Origin: JBCCTX01 sp965263105 | Lineage (GTDB): Bacteria > Bacteroidota > Bacteroidia > J057 | Direction: 5' to 3' | DNA length: 64,000 nt | NCBI GenBank assembly: GCA_965263105.1 | Contig: CBDHGL010000003.1 | Span: 3,968,001-4,032,000 of the forward strand | In this document: positions 18,045-26,453 of the stretch, one piece after another | Layout: every line of letters starts with the position of its first letter | How positions within the stretch are numbered: position 1 is the stretch's first letter | Notes under the pieces: generated by a model | Told to the model about the DNA's origin: nothing | What the model saw: the letters and a program-made list of their open reading frames with translations, nothing else | The model's database searches: none | Position numbers and translations under genes: made by a program

Positions 18045-18671
18045 ATGATATCTGCCAAGCCTACAATTTGGGGGCGATTCTTTTGGAAGAACTTTGTTAG
18101 CTTTTCCATGAGGCGGTCCTTCCATGATATTGTCGTAGAAGGGAATGAAAGTCCTCCAAACTCATCAATTCTATTATTGGGAAATCATATCAGTTGGTGG
18201 GATGGCTTTTTTGCTTTGTATCTCAATGAACAGCATTTTCATAAGCAGTACTATGTGATGATGCTGGAGCGAGAGTTGGAAAAACACCGTTTTATGCGCC
18301 AGGGAGGTGCTTTTTCTATTCGCCCCGGGAGTAGAAGTGTCGTTCAGTCCTTATCTTATACCCGGAATTTATTAGAAAATCCTCAGAATTTGGTTACCAT
18401 ATTTCCTCAGGGGAAGATTCACTCACAATACGAACGAGAAATCCATTTTCAACCCGGAATAGGAAGGATGTTGGACCGGATGGAGAGTAATATTCAAATA
18501 ATATTCTACTCGGCTCACCTGGATTATGGAGCTTTTTCTAAACCTACCCTGCATTTTCGCTTGAAATATTATTCTCCTCAAAAAGGAAGCTATGAAGGGC
18601 AATTGGAAGAAGCATACCGGGTACATTTCCAAGATTCCTTATCAACGCAAATCGCTATGTTCCCCATTTGA
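18045..18671 (+). CDS. PlsC-family acyltransferase, possibly carotenoid glycoside acyltransferase
   Basis: 208 residues from the ATG at 18045, seven bases after the desaturase stop. It has the lysophospholipid acyltransferase signature NHISWWD (NHx4D) and the FPQGKIHSQ motif, with no clear long transmembrane helix. PlsC-like enzymes transfer fatty acyl groups to glycerolipids or glycosides. Its tight linkage to the carotenoid desaturase suggests a CruD-like role, acylating the sugar of a carotenoid glycoside; a general phospholipid role is the alternative. Confidence 0.8.
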   Translation: MISAKPTIWGRFFWKNFVSFSMRRSFHDIVVEGNESPPNSSILLLGNHISWWDGFFALYLNEQHFHKQYYVMMLERELEKHRFMRQGGAFSIRPGSRSVVQSLSYTRNLLENPQNLVTIFPQGKIHSQYEREIHFQPGIGRMLDRMESNIQIIFYSAHLDYGAFSKPTLHFRLKYYSPQKGSYEGQLEEAYRVHFQDSLSTQIAMFPI

Positions 18672-18676
18672 TTTCC

Positions 18677-19960
18677 CTACCAACTGAGATAAATTCCCCC
18701 TCTTATATCCAGTCCCCTGGAAATATCTGGAATGGCCAGGCCTAAGACATTCGGCATACTGGCATATATCCCCAATTTGGCTTCCTTCCCCAAAGGTATA
18801 TTCCCCGTTCCCCATAGCCCCAAACCATAGGCCTCCATTCCTCCTATATAGCCGTTTAGCCCCCCTTTGAGGTGCTCGTTTCCCCGTGAATAGACCAAGT
18901 TGAGGAGAGGAAGAGGAGTTTGAGGAGCCCATTGGGTCAAACTCTGCGTAAGCGATATGCCTAACTGCCCAGTCTGAATGTGCCCCATAGTGTAGGCGAC
19001 TCTTGCAAAAGCGGGAAACGGGGAGGAGAACTGAGTTCGAACGGAATCTGGGAATAATAACTGCTGTAAGGTGTCTCCAATTGATAGATTGCTAGTTGAA
19101 CCGGAATTAGTTAAAAAATTGTCCCATACCACTCCCTGGTAATTAATGTTCACCACACTTTCACTTTTACTGCCCTCCCATTGTAAGCCCCCCAGACTGT
19201 TGAGGGCAACCTCTAGGGAATGTCGATTAGAAAAGGTATAACGCATTCCCAGGTCTAACCCCAGACCCCATCCTTGATTATCTTCTAAAGTACCCTGCGT
19301 GGAATAGTCGGCATCCAGGGAGATTTGGCTTCCATCCCGAGCCGTAAGAAGGGAATAGGCTAGTCTGTCGACTATTTGGCTTCGTATTCCCTGAAGGAAT
19401 TTTAAGTGGAATCCTCCAGTGAAATTTCTACCGGACCAGGAAGACCCTACTCCCAAAGCTCGATAAGAAAAACTGCGCCATTCTACTCTGTCATCGGAAA
19501 TTTCCTGGCCTGCATAAGGGGCATTTCCCCGAAGAAATAGCCCTGCGGAAACGCTGTCTCCCAGGCCAATAAAAAGGCTTTGTCCTCGCTGGTAGGAAAG
19601 AAGCCAGTTATGTTCCCCAATGGGGAAATTTATGAGAAGATTTGTTTTACTCCCTTGTTGGAATTCATTGTCCGAATCCATTTGATCAATCAGGATGGTT
19701 TTGGTTTCCTCACTGAGGAAATTTCCTTCGCGTATTAGTTCTTTCAGGGTAAAACGATTGTTGGCCAGCCAAAAATCCCCTGAAAAGTCTATTTGGATGC
19801 TCTCAAAGTCCTGCAGAGCAATGTTCGCTGGATTTATCCATTGGCTACTGGATAGCGAGGGGGAATGAGAAAGGTTGAGCCCAAATTGGGCTTCAGTCGG
19901 AATTGTGCTGAGGAATAGGGAACAAAAGAGAAGAAAAGCATATGGAAAAGAGCTGGTCAT
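18677..19960 (-). CDS. DUF5723 family outer-membrane-type protein
   Basis: A 427-residue secreted protein with an N-terminal signal peptide (about 24 residues, ending TEAQ). It starts with a family-typical FGLNLSHSPSLSSSQWINPANIA, here noted for the NPANIA core, and continues with many amphipathic strands (LLINFPIGEHNWLLSY, GWGLGLDLGMRYTF) ending in a terminal aromatic GIYLSW that suits a beta-barrel. It sits 8 bp downstream of a large lipoprotein gene and is probably in one operon with it. DUF5723 members have no known substrate. Confidence 0.8.
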   Translation of the reverse strand: MTSSFPYAFLLFCSLFLSTIPTEAQFGLNLSHSPSLSSSQWINPANIALQDFESIQIDFSGDFWLANNRFTLKELIREGNFLSEETKTILIDQMDSDNEFQQGSKTNLLINFPIGEHNWLLSYQRGQSLFIGLGDSVSAGLFLRGNAPYAGQEISDDRVEWRSFSYRALGVGSSWSGRNFTGGFHLKFLQGIRSQIVDRLAYSLLTARDGSQISLDADYSTQGTLEDNQGWGLGLDLGMRYTFSNRHSLEVALNSLGGLQWEGSKSESVVNINYQGVVWDNFLTNSGSTSNLSIGDTLQQLLFPDSVRTQFSSPFPAFARVAYTMGHIQTGQLGISLTQSLTQWAPQTPLPLLNLVYSRGNEHLKGGLNGYIGGMEAYGLGLWGTGNIPLGKEAKLGIYASMPNVLGLAIPDISRGLDIRGGIYLSW

Positions 19961-19967
19961 ATCAAAC

Positions 19968-22070
19968 TTAAGGATTGAGTTGATAAGAAAAATTGCCCAC
20001 CAGGCTAGCCTTTATTCGGTAGTCTGATTTCATCTTCACGGGGCTGTTTGAGGGCTGGCTGCTTACCCGGTAATTGAAAGCGAGGTATTTGCCACTTTCA
20101 ATAATGCGTTGAAGCTGGGATTTCGACAGGTCTTTGGCTATCTCCGAAAAAGCGCTTTCTATTACCGTACCCGTATTGTCGACTATCCCTGGGGCAATTT
20201 TCTCCCCTTCTGAAAGCCATTCTATGAAGTTAAAATTTTCATCAAGGATGGCTGCTAAAACCTCTACTTCCAGCGGAAATCCATTGTCAAACTGTAAAGA
20301 TAGAATGCCAGAATTAAGGTTAGTAGAATCTTCTGAAAGGGAAAAATCTAGGCTGCTGGTATCGGTAAATACCAGACCGGATAAACTGCCTTCCAACGGA
20401 AGTTCAAACTCCACGATCCCCCTCAACTTTCCATTGCGAGTGGCAAAATTGATAGGGTTGCCAAGACCTGATGAGTTGGCGTTATATTCGACCCCTACAT
20501 CATAGGAAAGCTGATTGGGAAGCAGGCGTATTAATTCTGGGATATTGCTGTTTTGCGGGGTAAAGGTAAATGTGCTTGTTACTACTGACTGAGTATCGGG
20601 GAGTTCCGGCCCTATAATGCCCAAGGGAGATGCAAAGAGGGTACTACTCAAAGGAGTGGCAACAGGGGTATTAGAATTTTGAGCACTTAAGCTTCTTACC
20701 GTTCCCTCCAAATCAATTCCCAATGAGTTTTCAAAAATGAGTCTTGCCCTGGGATTGATCAAATCGAGGTGGTCCACTTGGATATTTTCAAGGCTAGAAA
20801 AGGCTTGGCTTCCTGAAAAATCTAGGTTTCCGTTTCCAAAATACCCCTCTAGATAATCAGGTTGGATATCTTTTAGCTTTATATTAAGCAGAACACTGTC
20901 TTCTTGGTCAATTGAAACCAGATTCCCCGAATAGATTAGGTTGATCTGGTAGTATTGGGCCAGGGTATTGAAGGTAGTACCCCCTTGGGTGAAATCCAGC
21001 TCATATCCAGCAAGATCAATTTCTTCGGTAAAGAGAAAATTCTCGTCGGCTGCAGCGGGGTTAAGGCGGGCGACTATTTCAGGTATTACCCCATTCAGAT
21101 TGGCAGAACTCAAGCGGTAAATGACCTCCACTGTATCGCCAAGTGTACTGATTACCTCAGCTTCTATTACCCCGGATTGGATAGTAGCTTTTTGAATCTG
21201 GACTCCTACATTTTCCCCAGTAAAGGTATATTCGAAGGGGAGGGAACTGCTATCCACAGTTTGAGACGGGAAAATAGCCGTAGCCTCTCTGGCTTGTAAG
21301 TTTCGGGCGGTAAAAGAAAACTCAATAAAATCTGTTGTGTCAATAGGAACATTGGTAGACTCTGGGACATCCAGATTAAGTAAGTTGGCCTCCATATCGG
21401 ATTCTATTTGTTGGCCGGCTATATCGAAGGTCCTAATGTCGCTGGCACCACTAGGCAGTGAGGAAATGAATCCTGAAAACAGCACATTTCCCTCCACTCT
21501 GTTGCGGACTTCAAAACTTACATTATTGAGGTCAATGGGTAACTGATTGGTTAGGGTGATCTCTACCTCCCCTTGGACCAGAAAAGCTTCCTCAAATAGA
21601 CTGCTGGCGTCTATTGAAACGGCTCCAGAGCTGAGCCCTGGAGCAGCAGGAAGGGAAGGGAGGGTGTTTCCGTGATTAAATAAGATAATCCCGCCAATAA
21701 TATTTCCTTGTTCGCTTAAGCCACGTGCAATGGCTCCCAGGGTTATATTCTGGGCGAAGGATTGATCCCCCAGGCGAAACTCTGCCAAATTAAATCGTTG
21801 GATATAGGTCGTATCGGGAATAGTTAAAATGTCCTCCAGGCCTAAGTTGATCAAGGTATCTCGAAGGACAAGGACCACCGTTTGCGAGGAATCTTCTGTG
21901 AGGAGGCTACTATCCTGGACAGCATCAGCGAGGCCAATGGTAGATTGGGCGATTGGGGCCAAGATATCCACATCCCAGGATACCGGGTCATTTATATCCC
22001 ATTTACAACCGAAACATAGGAGCAATAGAAGAGAAGGGACCCATGTGGATGATTTGGGAAAATTTCGCAT
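19968..22070 (-). CDS. large lipoprotein of unknown function
   Basis: 700 residues from the ATG at 22070, which gives a signal peptide with lipobox CFGC (LLLLLCFGCKWDINDP). An upstream in-frame start would run through a hairpin and is rejected. The mature protein is strongly beta-rich with repeated patterns around ten-residue strands, and several segments (VEITLTNQLPIDLNNVSFEV, RARLIFENSLGIDLEGTV) look like repeated LEA-type or Ig-like modules. It is immediately upstream of the DUF5723 barrel gene, so the two may form a surface complex. Confidence 0.75.
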   Translation of the reverse strand: MRNFPKSSTWVPSLLLLLCFGCKWDINDPVSWDVDILAPIAQSTIGLADAVQDSSLLTEDSSQTVVLVLRDTLINLGLEDILTIPDTTYIQRFNLAEFRLGDQSFAQNITLGAIARGLSEQGNIIGGIILFNHGNTLPSLPAAPGLSSGAVSIDASSLFEEAFLVQGEVEITLTNQLPIDLNNVSFEVRNRVEGNVLFSGFISSLPSGASDIRTFDIAGQQIESDMEANLLNLDVPESTNVPIDTTDFIEFSFTARNLQAREATAIFPSQTVDSSSLPFEYTFTGENVGVQIQKATIQSGVIEAEVISTLGDTVEVIYRLSSANLNGVIPEIVARLNPAAADENFLFTEEIDLAGYELDFTQGGTTFNTLAQYYQINLIYSGNLVSIDQEDSVLLNIKLKDIQPDYLEGYFGNGNLDFSGSQAFSSLENIQVDHLDLINPRARLIFENSLGIDLEGTVRSLSAQNSNTPVATPLSSTLFASPLGIIGPELPDTQSVVTSTFTFTPQNSNIPELIRLLPNQLSYDVGVEYNANSSGLGNPINFATRNGKLRGIVEFELPLEGSLSGLVFTDTSSLDFSLSEDSTNLNSGILSLQFDNGFPLEVEVLAAILDENFNFIEWLSEGEKIAPGIVDNTGTVIESAFSEIAKDLSKSQLQRIIESGKYLAFNYRVSSQPSNSPVKMKSDYRIKASLVGNFSYQLNP

Positions 22071-22110
22071 ATAAGCATCCCGTTTTTTTCTTAAACTCTT
22101 TAAACATAAC

Positions 22111-22143
22111 GCGGCACCCCCTAGAAATAGTAGAGGGTGCCGC
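22111..22143 (-). terminator. strong hairpin between DUF4295 and lipoprotein genes
   Basis: 9-bp perfect stem GCGGCACCC / GGGTGCCGC (22111-22119 and 22135-22143) extended by an inner CTA/TAG pair. Downstream on the minus strand there is no clean T-tract, so it may be a partial terminator, a processing site or a transcript stabiliser. It separates the ribosomal L33/DUF4295 transcript from the lipoprotein operon. Confidence 0.6.
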
Positions 22144-22162
22144 ATTTATTTTGAAAAACAAA

Positions 22163-22324
22163 CTACTTGTTGTCCTTCAGGTATTCGTTGACCATATCTG
22201 TGGGTACTACGTCTTCTTTGAACGTGTAATTACCCGTTTTTGGGTCTTTTATGCTACGTATGATCTTGGTAAAAGATTTTACTTTACTTTTATCACGATA
22301 GCCTGCTACAGTCTTCTTTGCCAT
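22163..22324 (-). CDS. DUF4295 family protein, probable ribosome-associated
   Basis: A 53-residue basic protein starting MAKKTVAGYRDKSKVKSFTK and ending VVPTDMVNEYLKDNK. It is the DUF4295 family, found in Bacteroidota directly after rpmG. The gene is separated from rpmG by 2 bp, and the ATG follows the L33 stop. The location and charge imply a ribosomal or ribosome-assembly role; this is inference from context. The rpmB gene, often adjacent in the phylum, is not here. Confidence 0.88.
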   Translation of the reverse strand: MAKKTVAGYRDKSKVKSFTKIIRSIKDPKTGNYTFKEDVVPTDMVNEYLKDNK

Positions 22325-22326
22325 GC

Positions 22327-22515
22327 TTACTTAATTTCTTTGTGTATTGTATACTTTTTGAGAATGGGGTTAAACTTTTTTAACTCCATTCTTCCAGGCG
22401 TGTTTCTCCTATTCTTAGTTGTAATATAGCGAGAGGTCCCAGGAAGGCCTGAATTTTTATGCTCGGTGCACTCTAGAATCACCTGAACTCTATTTGCTTT
22501 TCCTTTTTTTGCCAT
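22327..22515 (-). CDS. rpmG: 50S ribosomal protein L33
   Basis: A 62-residue protein starting MAKKGKANRVQVILECTEH and ending KKFNPILKKYTIHKEIK, the standard L33 layout with the YITTKNRRNTPGRMELKK core. The zinc-binding CxxC pairs are absent, so this is the cysteine-poor form, although one Cys remains (LECTEH). It heads a two-gene transcript with DUF4295 from a promoter near 22537. Confidence 0.97.
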   Translation of the reverse strand: MAKKGKANRVQVILECTEHKNSGLPGTSRYITTKNRRNTPGRMELKKFNPILKKYTIHKEIK

Positions 22516-22536
22516 TGCTGGATTTTTATTGGACTA

Positions 22537-22544
22537 CAAAGGTA
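22537..22544 (-). promoter_or_regulatory. -7 element of the rpmG promoter
   Basis: On the minus strand this reads TACCTTTG, an exact match to TAnnTTTG. The expected start near 22530 leaves a ~15-nt leader before the rpmG ATG. The -33 region is a T-rich stretch without a clear TTTG. Confidence 0.6.
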
Positions 22545-22635
22545 AAATTTTTTTTTGTAAAAGGGAATATTGTGGGTAGGAAAGTCATTATTTAGAATTA
22601 ACAAATTTATAACTTATACCTGAATAATTTTGATG

Positions 22636-22666
22636 TTTGACATATCCTGTCGATTCCTTAAGTTTG
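22636..22666 (+). promoter_or_regulatory. promoter of the kexin-like protease gene
   Basis: TTTG at 22636-22639, 19 nt, then TAAGTTTG at 22659-22666: a full match to the Bacteroidota consensus TTTG-N19-TAnnTTTG. The predicted start near 22673 is ~37 nt upstream of the ATG. Confidence 0.8.
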
Positions 22667-22709
22667 TTTAATTCCAAATTTTTCCCACTTAAAATAAATT
22701 TAGTAACCT

Positions 22710-25154
22710 ATGTCCGATCTACAGCCCCAAGATGGTTATGTTTGGCGAAGAGGAGTAAAAATTGCTATCCAAAAAGCTCCCAACAAATACACCATTAAAC
22801 TCCGCAATGGAGTAGACTTGCAAGAAGTTAGTGAGAAGCTTAAATGCAGTACCTGTAAGACTTTGGATCGGCAAAGGCTTACTGAGGTGGAAATGGATGA
22901 CACCCGAAGCTTGGAAGAGCCCTTGAAAGTACTGCGGGAAGAAAGTGGGGTTCAGTTTGCCTCCAGTGTATACCACATTCAGGGAGATCCCAAAGCCGTT
23001 CTATATCCTACAGAAGAATTAACGATTCAATTTAAGCCAGGAACATCAAACGATGAAATTACGGCTTTTGCGGAGGAGTTTGGGTTGATTGTAATAAAAG
23101 AAGTAAAGGGCTTAGCCCATGCTTGGGTTATGCGATTGAGTGAGAATTCAGATAGAGATTCGGTGGAATGCTCAGCTGATATTGAAGGACATAGCGTAGT
23201 TCAGGAAGTAGAACCCAACCTGGCCATCGAGATTGAAAATTACCATACCCCAACGGATACCAAATACCCCGAACAGTGGCATCTTAACCATAATGGGGGC
23301 CCCCAACTTTCTGAAAATTCTCACGTCCATGCAGAAGCCGCATGGGATGTTACACGCGGCGATAGAGATGTCGTAGTGGCTATCATCGACGATTCAGTCG
23401 ATCTATTCCACACCGATTTTGATCTGGTAGACAAAATCGTTGCCCCTCGAGATTTTCAAGGGCGGGATTTTGATCCGCAGCCAGAATTTAGCTCCGACAA
23501 CCATGGGACTTCTTGTGCGGGTGTAGCTGTGGCCGAGGAAAATGGAGAAGGAGTAGTGGGGGTTGCACCAGAATGTTCGCTAATGCCAGTGCGTATGTCG
23601 GGATTTTTGGACGATAATAGCATTGAAGAACTCTTTGAATGGGCATTAGACAATGGAGCTGATGTCCTCTCTTGTAGTTGGGGGCCTGCAGCAGTTAGGT
23701 TTCCTTTGTCATTGAGGCAGGCAGCCATACTCAGTCGCGTTGCCAATGAAGGAAGGGATGGCAAAGGGGCGGTGATTTGTTTTGCCTCAGGAAATGCCAA
23801 TAGACCCATAAACGATACAGTTGATGAACGGGGCTGGCCTAATAATGTCATTAGTGGTCCAACAGAATGGGTGGATGGTTTTGCTGTCCATGAGTCCGTT
23901 ATCGCCGTAGCAGCAACAACTAGTATGGGAAAGAAAGCTGCCTATAGCAATTGGGGGAAAGAAATATCTGTCTGTGCCCCTAGCTCAAATGGCCACCCTG
24001 GCTTTAGTGATACCATCACTTATCCCCGAATCACTTCTCCTATTTTGGGGAGGGGAATATTGACCACGGACCGGGTTGGTGGAGCGGGTTATTCTACTTC
24101 AGATTATACCTATGATTTTGGAGGTACTTCCAGTGCATGCCCCTTGGTAGCAGGGGTGGCTGCTCTGGTAATCTCTGCCAATCCCGACTTAACTGGAGCA
24201 GAAGTTCGGGAAATTCTGGAAACTACGGCAGATAAAATCACCCAGAATGAGACAGATCCACAATTGGGAAATAATTTCGGTACCTATGATGCTAACGGCC
24301 ATTCCCAGTGGTTTGGGTATGGAAAGGTCAATGCTGCCCGGGCGGTAGCCGAAGCTAGGAGGAGGCTCACAGATCCAGGAGAAGAGCCGCAGCAATTAGC
24401 AAAAAGTGCTTCTCCTAACGTTCCCATTCCAGATAACAATACTACGGGTATTTCTGATACCTTGAGTTTTGACTCTTCCGCTTTGATATCTGGTGTGAAG
24501 GTAGGAGTCGACGTAGAACACAGCTATATAGGGGATTTGAAACTTACACTTGTCTCACCAGATGGAATAGAAGTTGTCTTGCAAAATCGCCGAGGGGGAA
24601 GGGCTGACAACATTAAAAAGACCTTTGACATGGCCAATACCATGGGACTTAGCTCCTTATTGGGGAGGTCTGCAGCAGGCGATTGGAAAATGCTGGTTCA
24701 GGATTTTGCCCCACTAGATACAGGCATTTTCAAAAGTTGGTCTCTGGAATTTAATGTCAAAGAGGACTCATCCCTCAACCTAGTTTCAGAACCTGGAAAA
24801 ACCATTCCTGACAATGATAGAACTGGAATAGAAGATAGCATCCAATCTCAGGTGGGGGGTACGATTCAGTCAATTGAGGTCCTGGTGGATATTACACATA
24901 CCTATATTGGGGATTTGTCTGTAAGCCTATTCTCTCCTGCGGGAACTGAAGTCATTTTGCACAATAGGGAAGGAGGCCCCTTAAATAACATCGTGAAAAA
25001 CTATTCCGGAGCCACCACTACTGCACTTAATGGACTAAAGGGAGAGACTATTCAAGGAACTTGGCGCCTAAAGGTCATTGATAATGCTGGTGCTGATGTG
25101 GGGAAACTCAACAAATGGTCTCTTAGAATACAACCAACCAGTGGGATTGCCTAG
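22710..25154 (+). CDS. S8 subtilisin-like serine protease with two P domains (kexin-like)
   Basis: 814 residues. An N-terminal ~175-residue region without cysteine-rich or signal features looks like a propeptide. The S8 catalytic domain (about 190-550) has Asp in VVVAIIDDSVD (D227), His in SSDNHGTSCAG (H265), the oxyanion Asn in FASGNAN (N362) and the nucleophile in GGTSSACPLVAG (S474). Two proprotein-convertase P domains follow (about 560-685 and 690-814), each with a HSYIGDL or HTYIGDL motif. No signal peptide or sorting domain is visible, so its export route and location are unclear. It may process other proteins at paired basic sites. Confidence 0.93.
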   Translation: MSDLQPQDGYVWRRGVKIAIQKAPNKYTIKLRNGVDLQEVSEKLKCSTCKTLDRQRLTEVEMDDTRSLEEPLKVLREESGVQFASSVYHIQGDPKAVLYPTEELTIQFKPGTSNDEITAFAEEFGLIVIKEVKGLAHAWVMRLSENSDRDSVECSADIEGHSVVQEVEPNLAIEIENYHTPTDTKYPEQWHLNHNGGPQLSENSHVHAEAAWDVTRGDRDVVVAIIDDSVDLFHTDFDLVDKIVAPRDFQGRDFDPQPEFSSDNHGTSCAGVAVAEENGEGVVGVAPECSLMPVRMSGFLDDNSIEELFEWALDNGADVLSCSWGPAAVRFPLSLRQAAILSRVANEGRDGKGAVICFASGNANRPINDTVDERGWPNNVISGPTEWVDGFAVHESVIAVAATTSMGKKAAYSNWGKEISVCAPSSNGHPGFSDTITYPRITSPILGRGILTTDRVGGAGYSTSDYTYDFGGTSSACPLVAGVAALVISANPDLTGAEVREILETTADKITQNETDPQLGNNFGTYDANGHSQWFGYGKVNAARAVAEARRRLTDPGEEPQQLAKSASPNVPIPDNNTTGISDTLSFDSSALISGVKVGVDVEHSYIGDLKLTLVSPDGIEVVLQNRRGGRADNIKKTFDMANTMGLSSLLGRSAAGDWKMLVQDFAPLDTGIFKSWSLEFNVKEDSSLNLVSEPGKTIPDNDRTGIEDSIQSQVGGTIQSIEVLVDITHTYIGDLSVSLFSPAGTEVILHNREGGPLNNIVKNYSGATTTALNGLKGETIQGTWRLKVIDNAGADVGKLNKWSLRIQPTSGIA

Positions 25155-25744
25155 TACAGCGACAAGTTGAGTGAAAGGGCAACGTGGTTGTGAAATAGGC
25201 CTCTGGCATTGGCCTGAATGATGGGATTTCCGGTAGAATTTCCTGCGAGACTATTCATGGAATACCCATATAAAAGAGATAGGGCATTATTTCCCAAGGG
25301 AAATTCTATTCCTGCAAGTAAACGTATATCCAATTCATTCAGACCGGTAAATTCACCGGTCTGATCCTTTGCATTAAGAAGCACGCCTATAGAAGGCCCT
25401 AGCTGAATAATGAGATCTTGTGTTTCTTCTCCCAGGATAATGGGTATGGAGAATTGGGATAAAATGGGAAATGAAAAATAGTTCGTTCTAACAATGAGTC
25501 CCCCTCTGTTTCCATCAGCGCTACCCAGTTGATCAAATAGAAGCTGGCCTTGAAGGGCAAAGCCATTAGAGATTTGATATGTGGCAAAGGCTCCGGCACG
25601 TATGCCTATTTGGTTGAATCCGCTGGAAAAATCTCCATCCACTTGGCTGGCGTTTGCGCCAATGGAAAGACCTCCTTGAAAGTTTTGGGTTTTACCAGTT
25701 AAGCAAATCAAACTGAAAACTGCCGTAATGAAGAATAATCGCAT
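25151..25744 (-). CDS. PorT-like outer-membrane beta-barrel protein
   Basis: A 197-residue protein with a signal peptide ending near residue 19 (GKTQ). The mature part is a series of amphipathic strands (GGLSIGANASQVDGDF, GIRAGAFATYQISNGFALQGQL, VALSLNLSLY) ending in a terminal aromatic, which fits the outer-membrane beta-barrel family of Bacteroidota. It overlaps the 3' end of the convergent protease gene by 4 bp. Function unknown. Confidence 0.78.
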   Translation of the reverse strand: MRLFFITAVFSLICLTGKTQNFQGGLSIGANASQVDGDFSSGFNQIGIRAGAFATYQISNGFALQGQLLFDQLGSADGNRGGLIVRTNYFSFPILSQFSIPIILGEETQDLIIQLGPSIGVLLNAKDQTGEFTGLNELDIRLLAGIEFPLGNNALSLLYGYSMNSLAGNSTGNPIIQANARGLFHNHVALSLNLSLY

Positions 25745-25814
25745 GGGAGTATGGAGTTATCTATTAAATATTGTTCTTCTAACTCTAAAAAGGGCCAAAT
25801 TAGTACCAATCCTT

Positions 25815-26453
25815 TCACAAGGAAAGCCCAAGTAAAGCAAAAAACACAAGTTGTATAATAAAGAAGGGGTAGGAAAGAGGATTGATAGACCTAATGGGAA
25901 GGCGGTGAAAATAATACAGAAAGGCTGCAGCAATGATAAACCAAGCTAGGTAATTTTGAAGCGGAATACTGGCGGATTCCCACTGCCAAAAATTAAGTTG
26001 AATCGCAACGGGCTCTATGAGCAGGTCCAAGCAGGTCATTAAGGCGGCCCCCAGCAAGGCCCGCCCGATCTTCCCTGTGGGAAACTTAATCGAAATCATT
26101 CCAGCGGAATATACTAGAAGCAGCCAATTCAAGCCGATCAGAGGGGGCGTGTCCCATAATTTGGGACCGAGCGCCGTCTCATACCTATAGGTGCCAAAGG
26201 GCCATCCCGTCTGAATGCCTAGTATTTCTACCCCCCATCCAAGAGAAAATATCAGCACAAAAAACCAGATCCACTTTGAGTTCATAGGATAATGAAAATA
26301 GGCCAAGACGGAAGCAGATAACAATAAATCGAGTGGTACCAGTTTTTGAAAGAGGGGACGACTGGGTTCCCACAAAAGTCCCAGAATACCCACCAGATGA
26401 AATAAGGCTAGAATGAAAATTCCTATGCGGATGCTACGTTGCGACCTTTCCAT
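25815..26453 (-). CDS. cruF: carotenoid 1,2-hydratase-type membrane protein (CruF family)
   Basis: A 212-residue integral membrane protein with seven hydrophobic segments. The family signature is GWGVEILGIQTGWPFGTYRY followed by LIGLNWLLLVYSAGM and MTCLDLLIEPVA; these Glu/Asp-containing helices are shared by CruF and bisanhydrobacterioruberin hydratases, which add water across the psi end of a carotenoid to give a 1'-hydroxyl. It overlaps the glycosyltransferase gene by 31 bp, so the two are translationally coupled. The precise substrate is inferred, not shown. Confidence 0.85.
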   Translation of the reverse strand: MERSQRSIRIGIFILALFHLVGILGLLWEPSRPLFQKLVPLDLLLSASVLAYFHYPMNSKWIWFFVLIFSLGWGVEILGIQTGWPFGTYRYETALGPKLWDTPPLIGLNWLLLVYSAGMISIKFPTGKIGRALLGAALMTCLDLLIEPVAIQLNFWQWESASIPLQNYLAWFIIAAAFLYYFHRLPIRSINPLSYPFFIIQLVFFALLGLSL

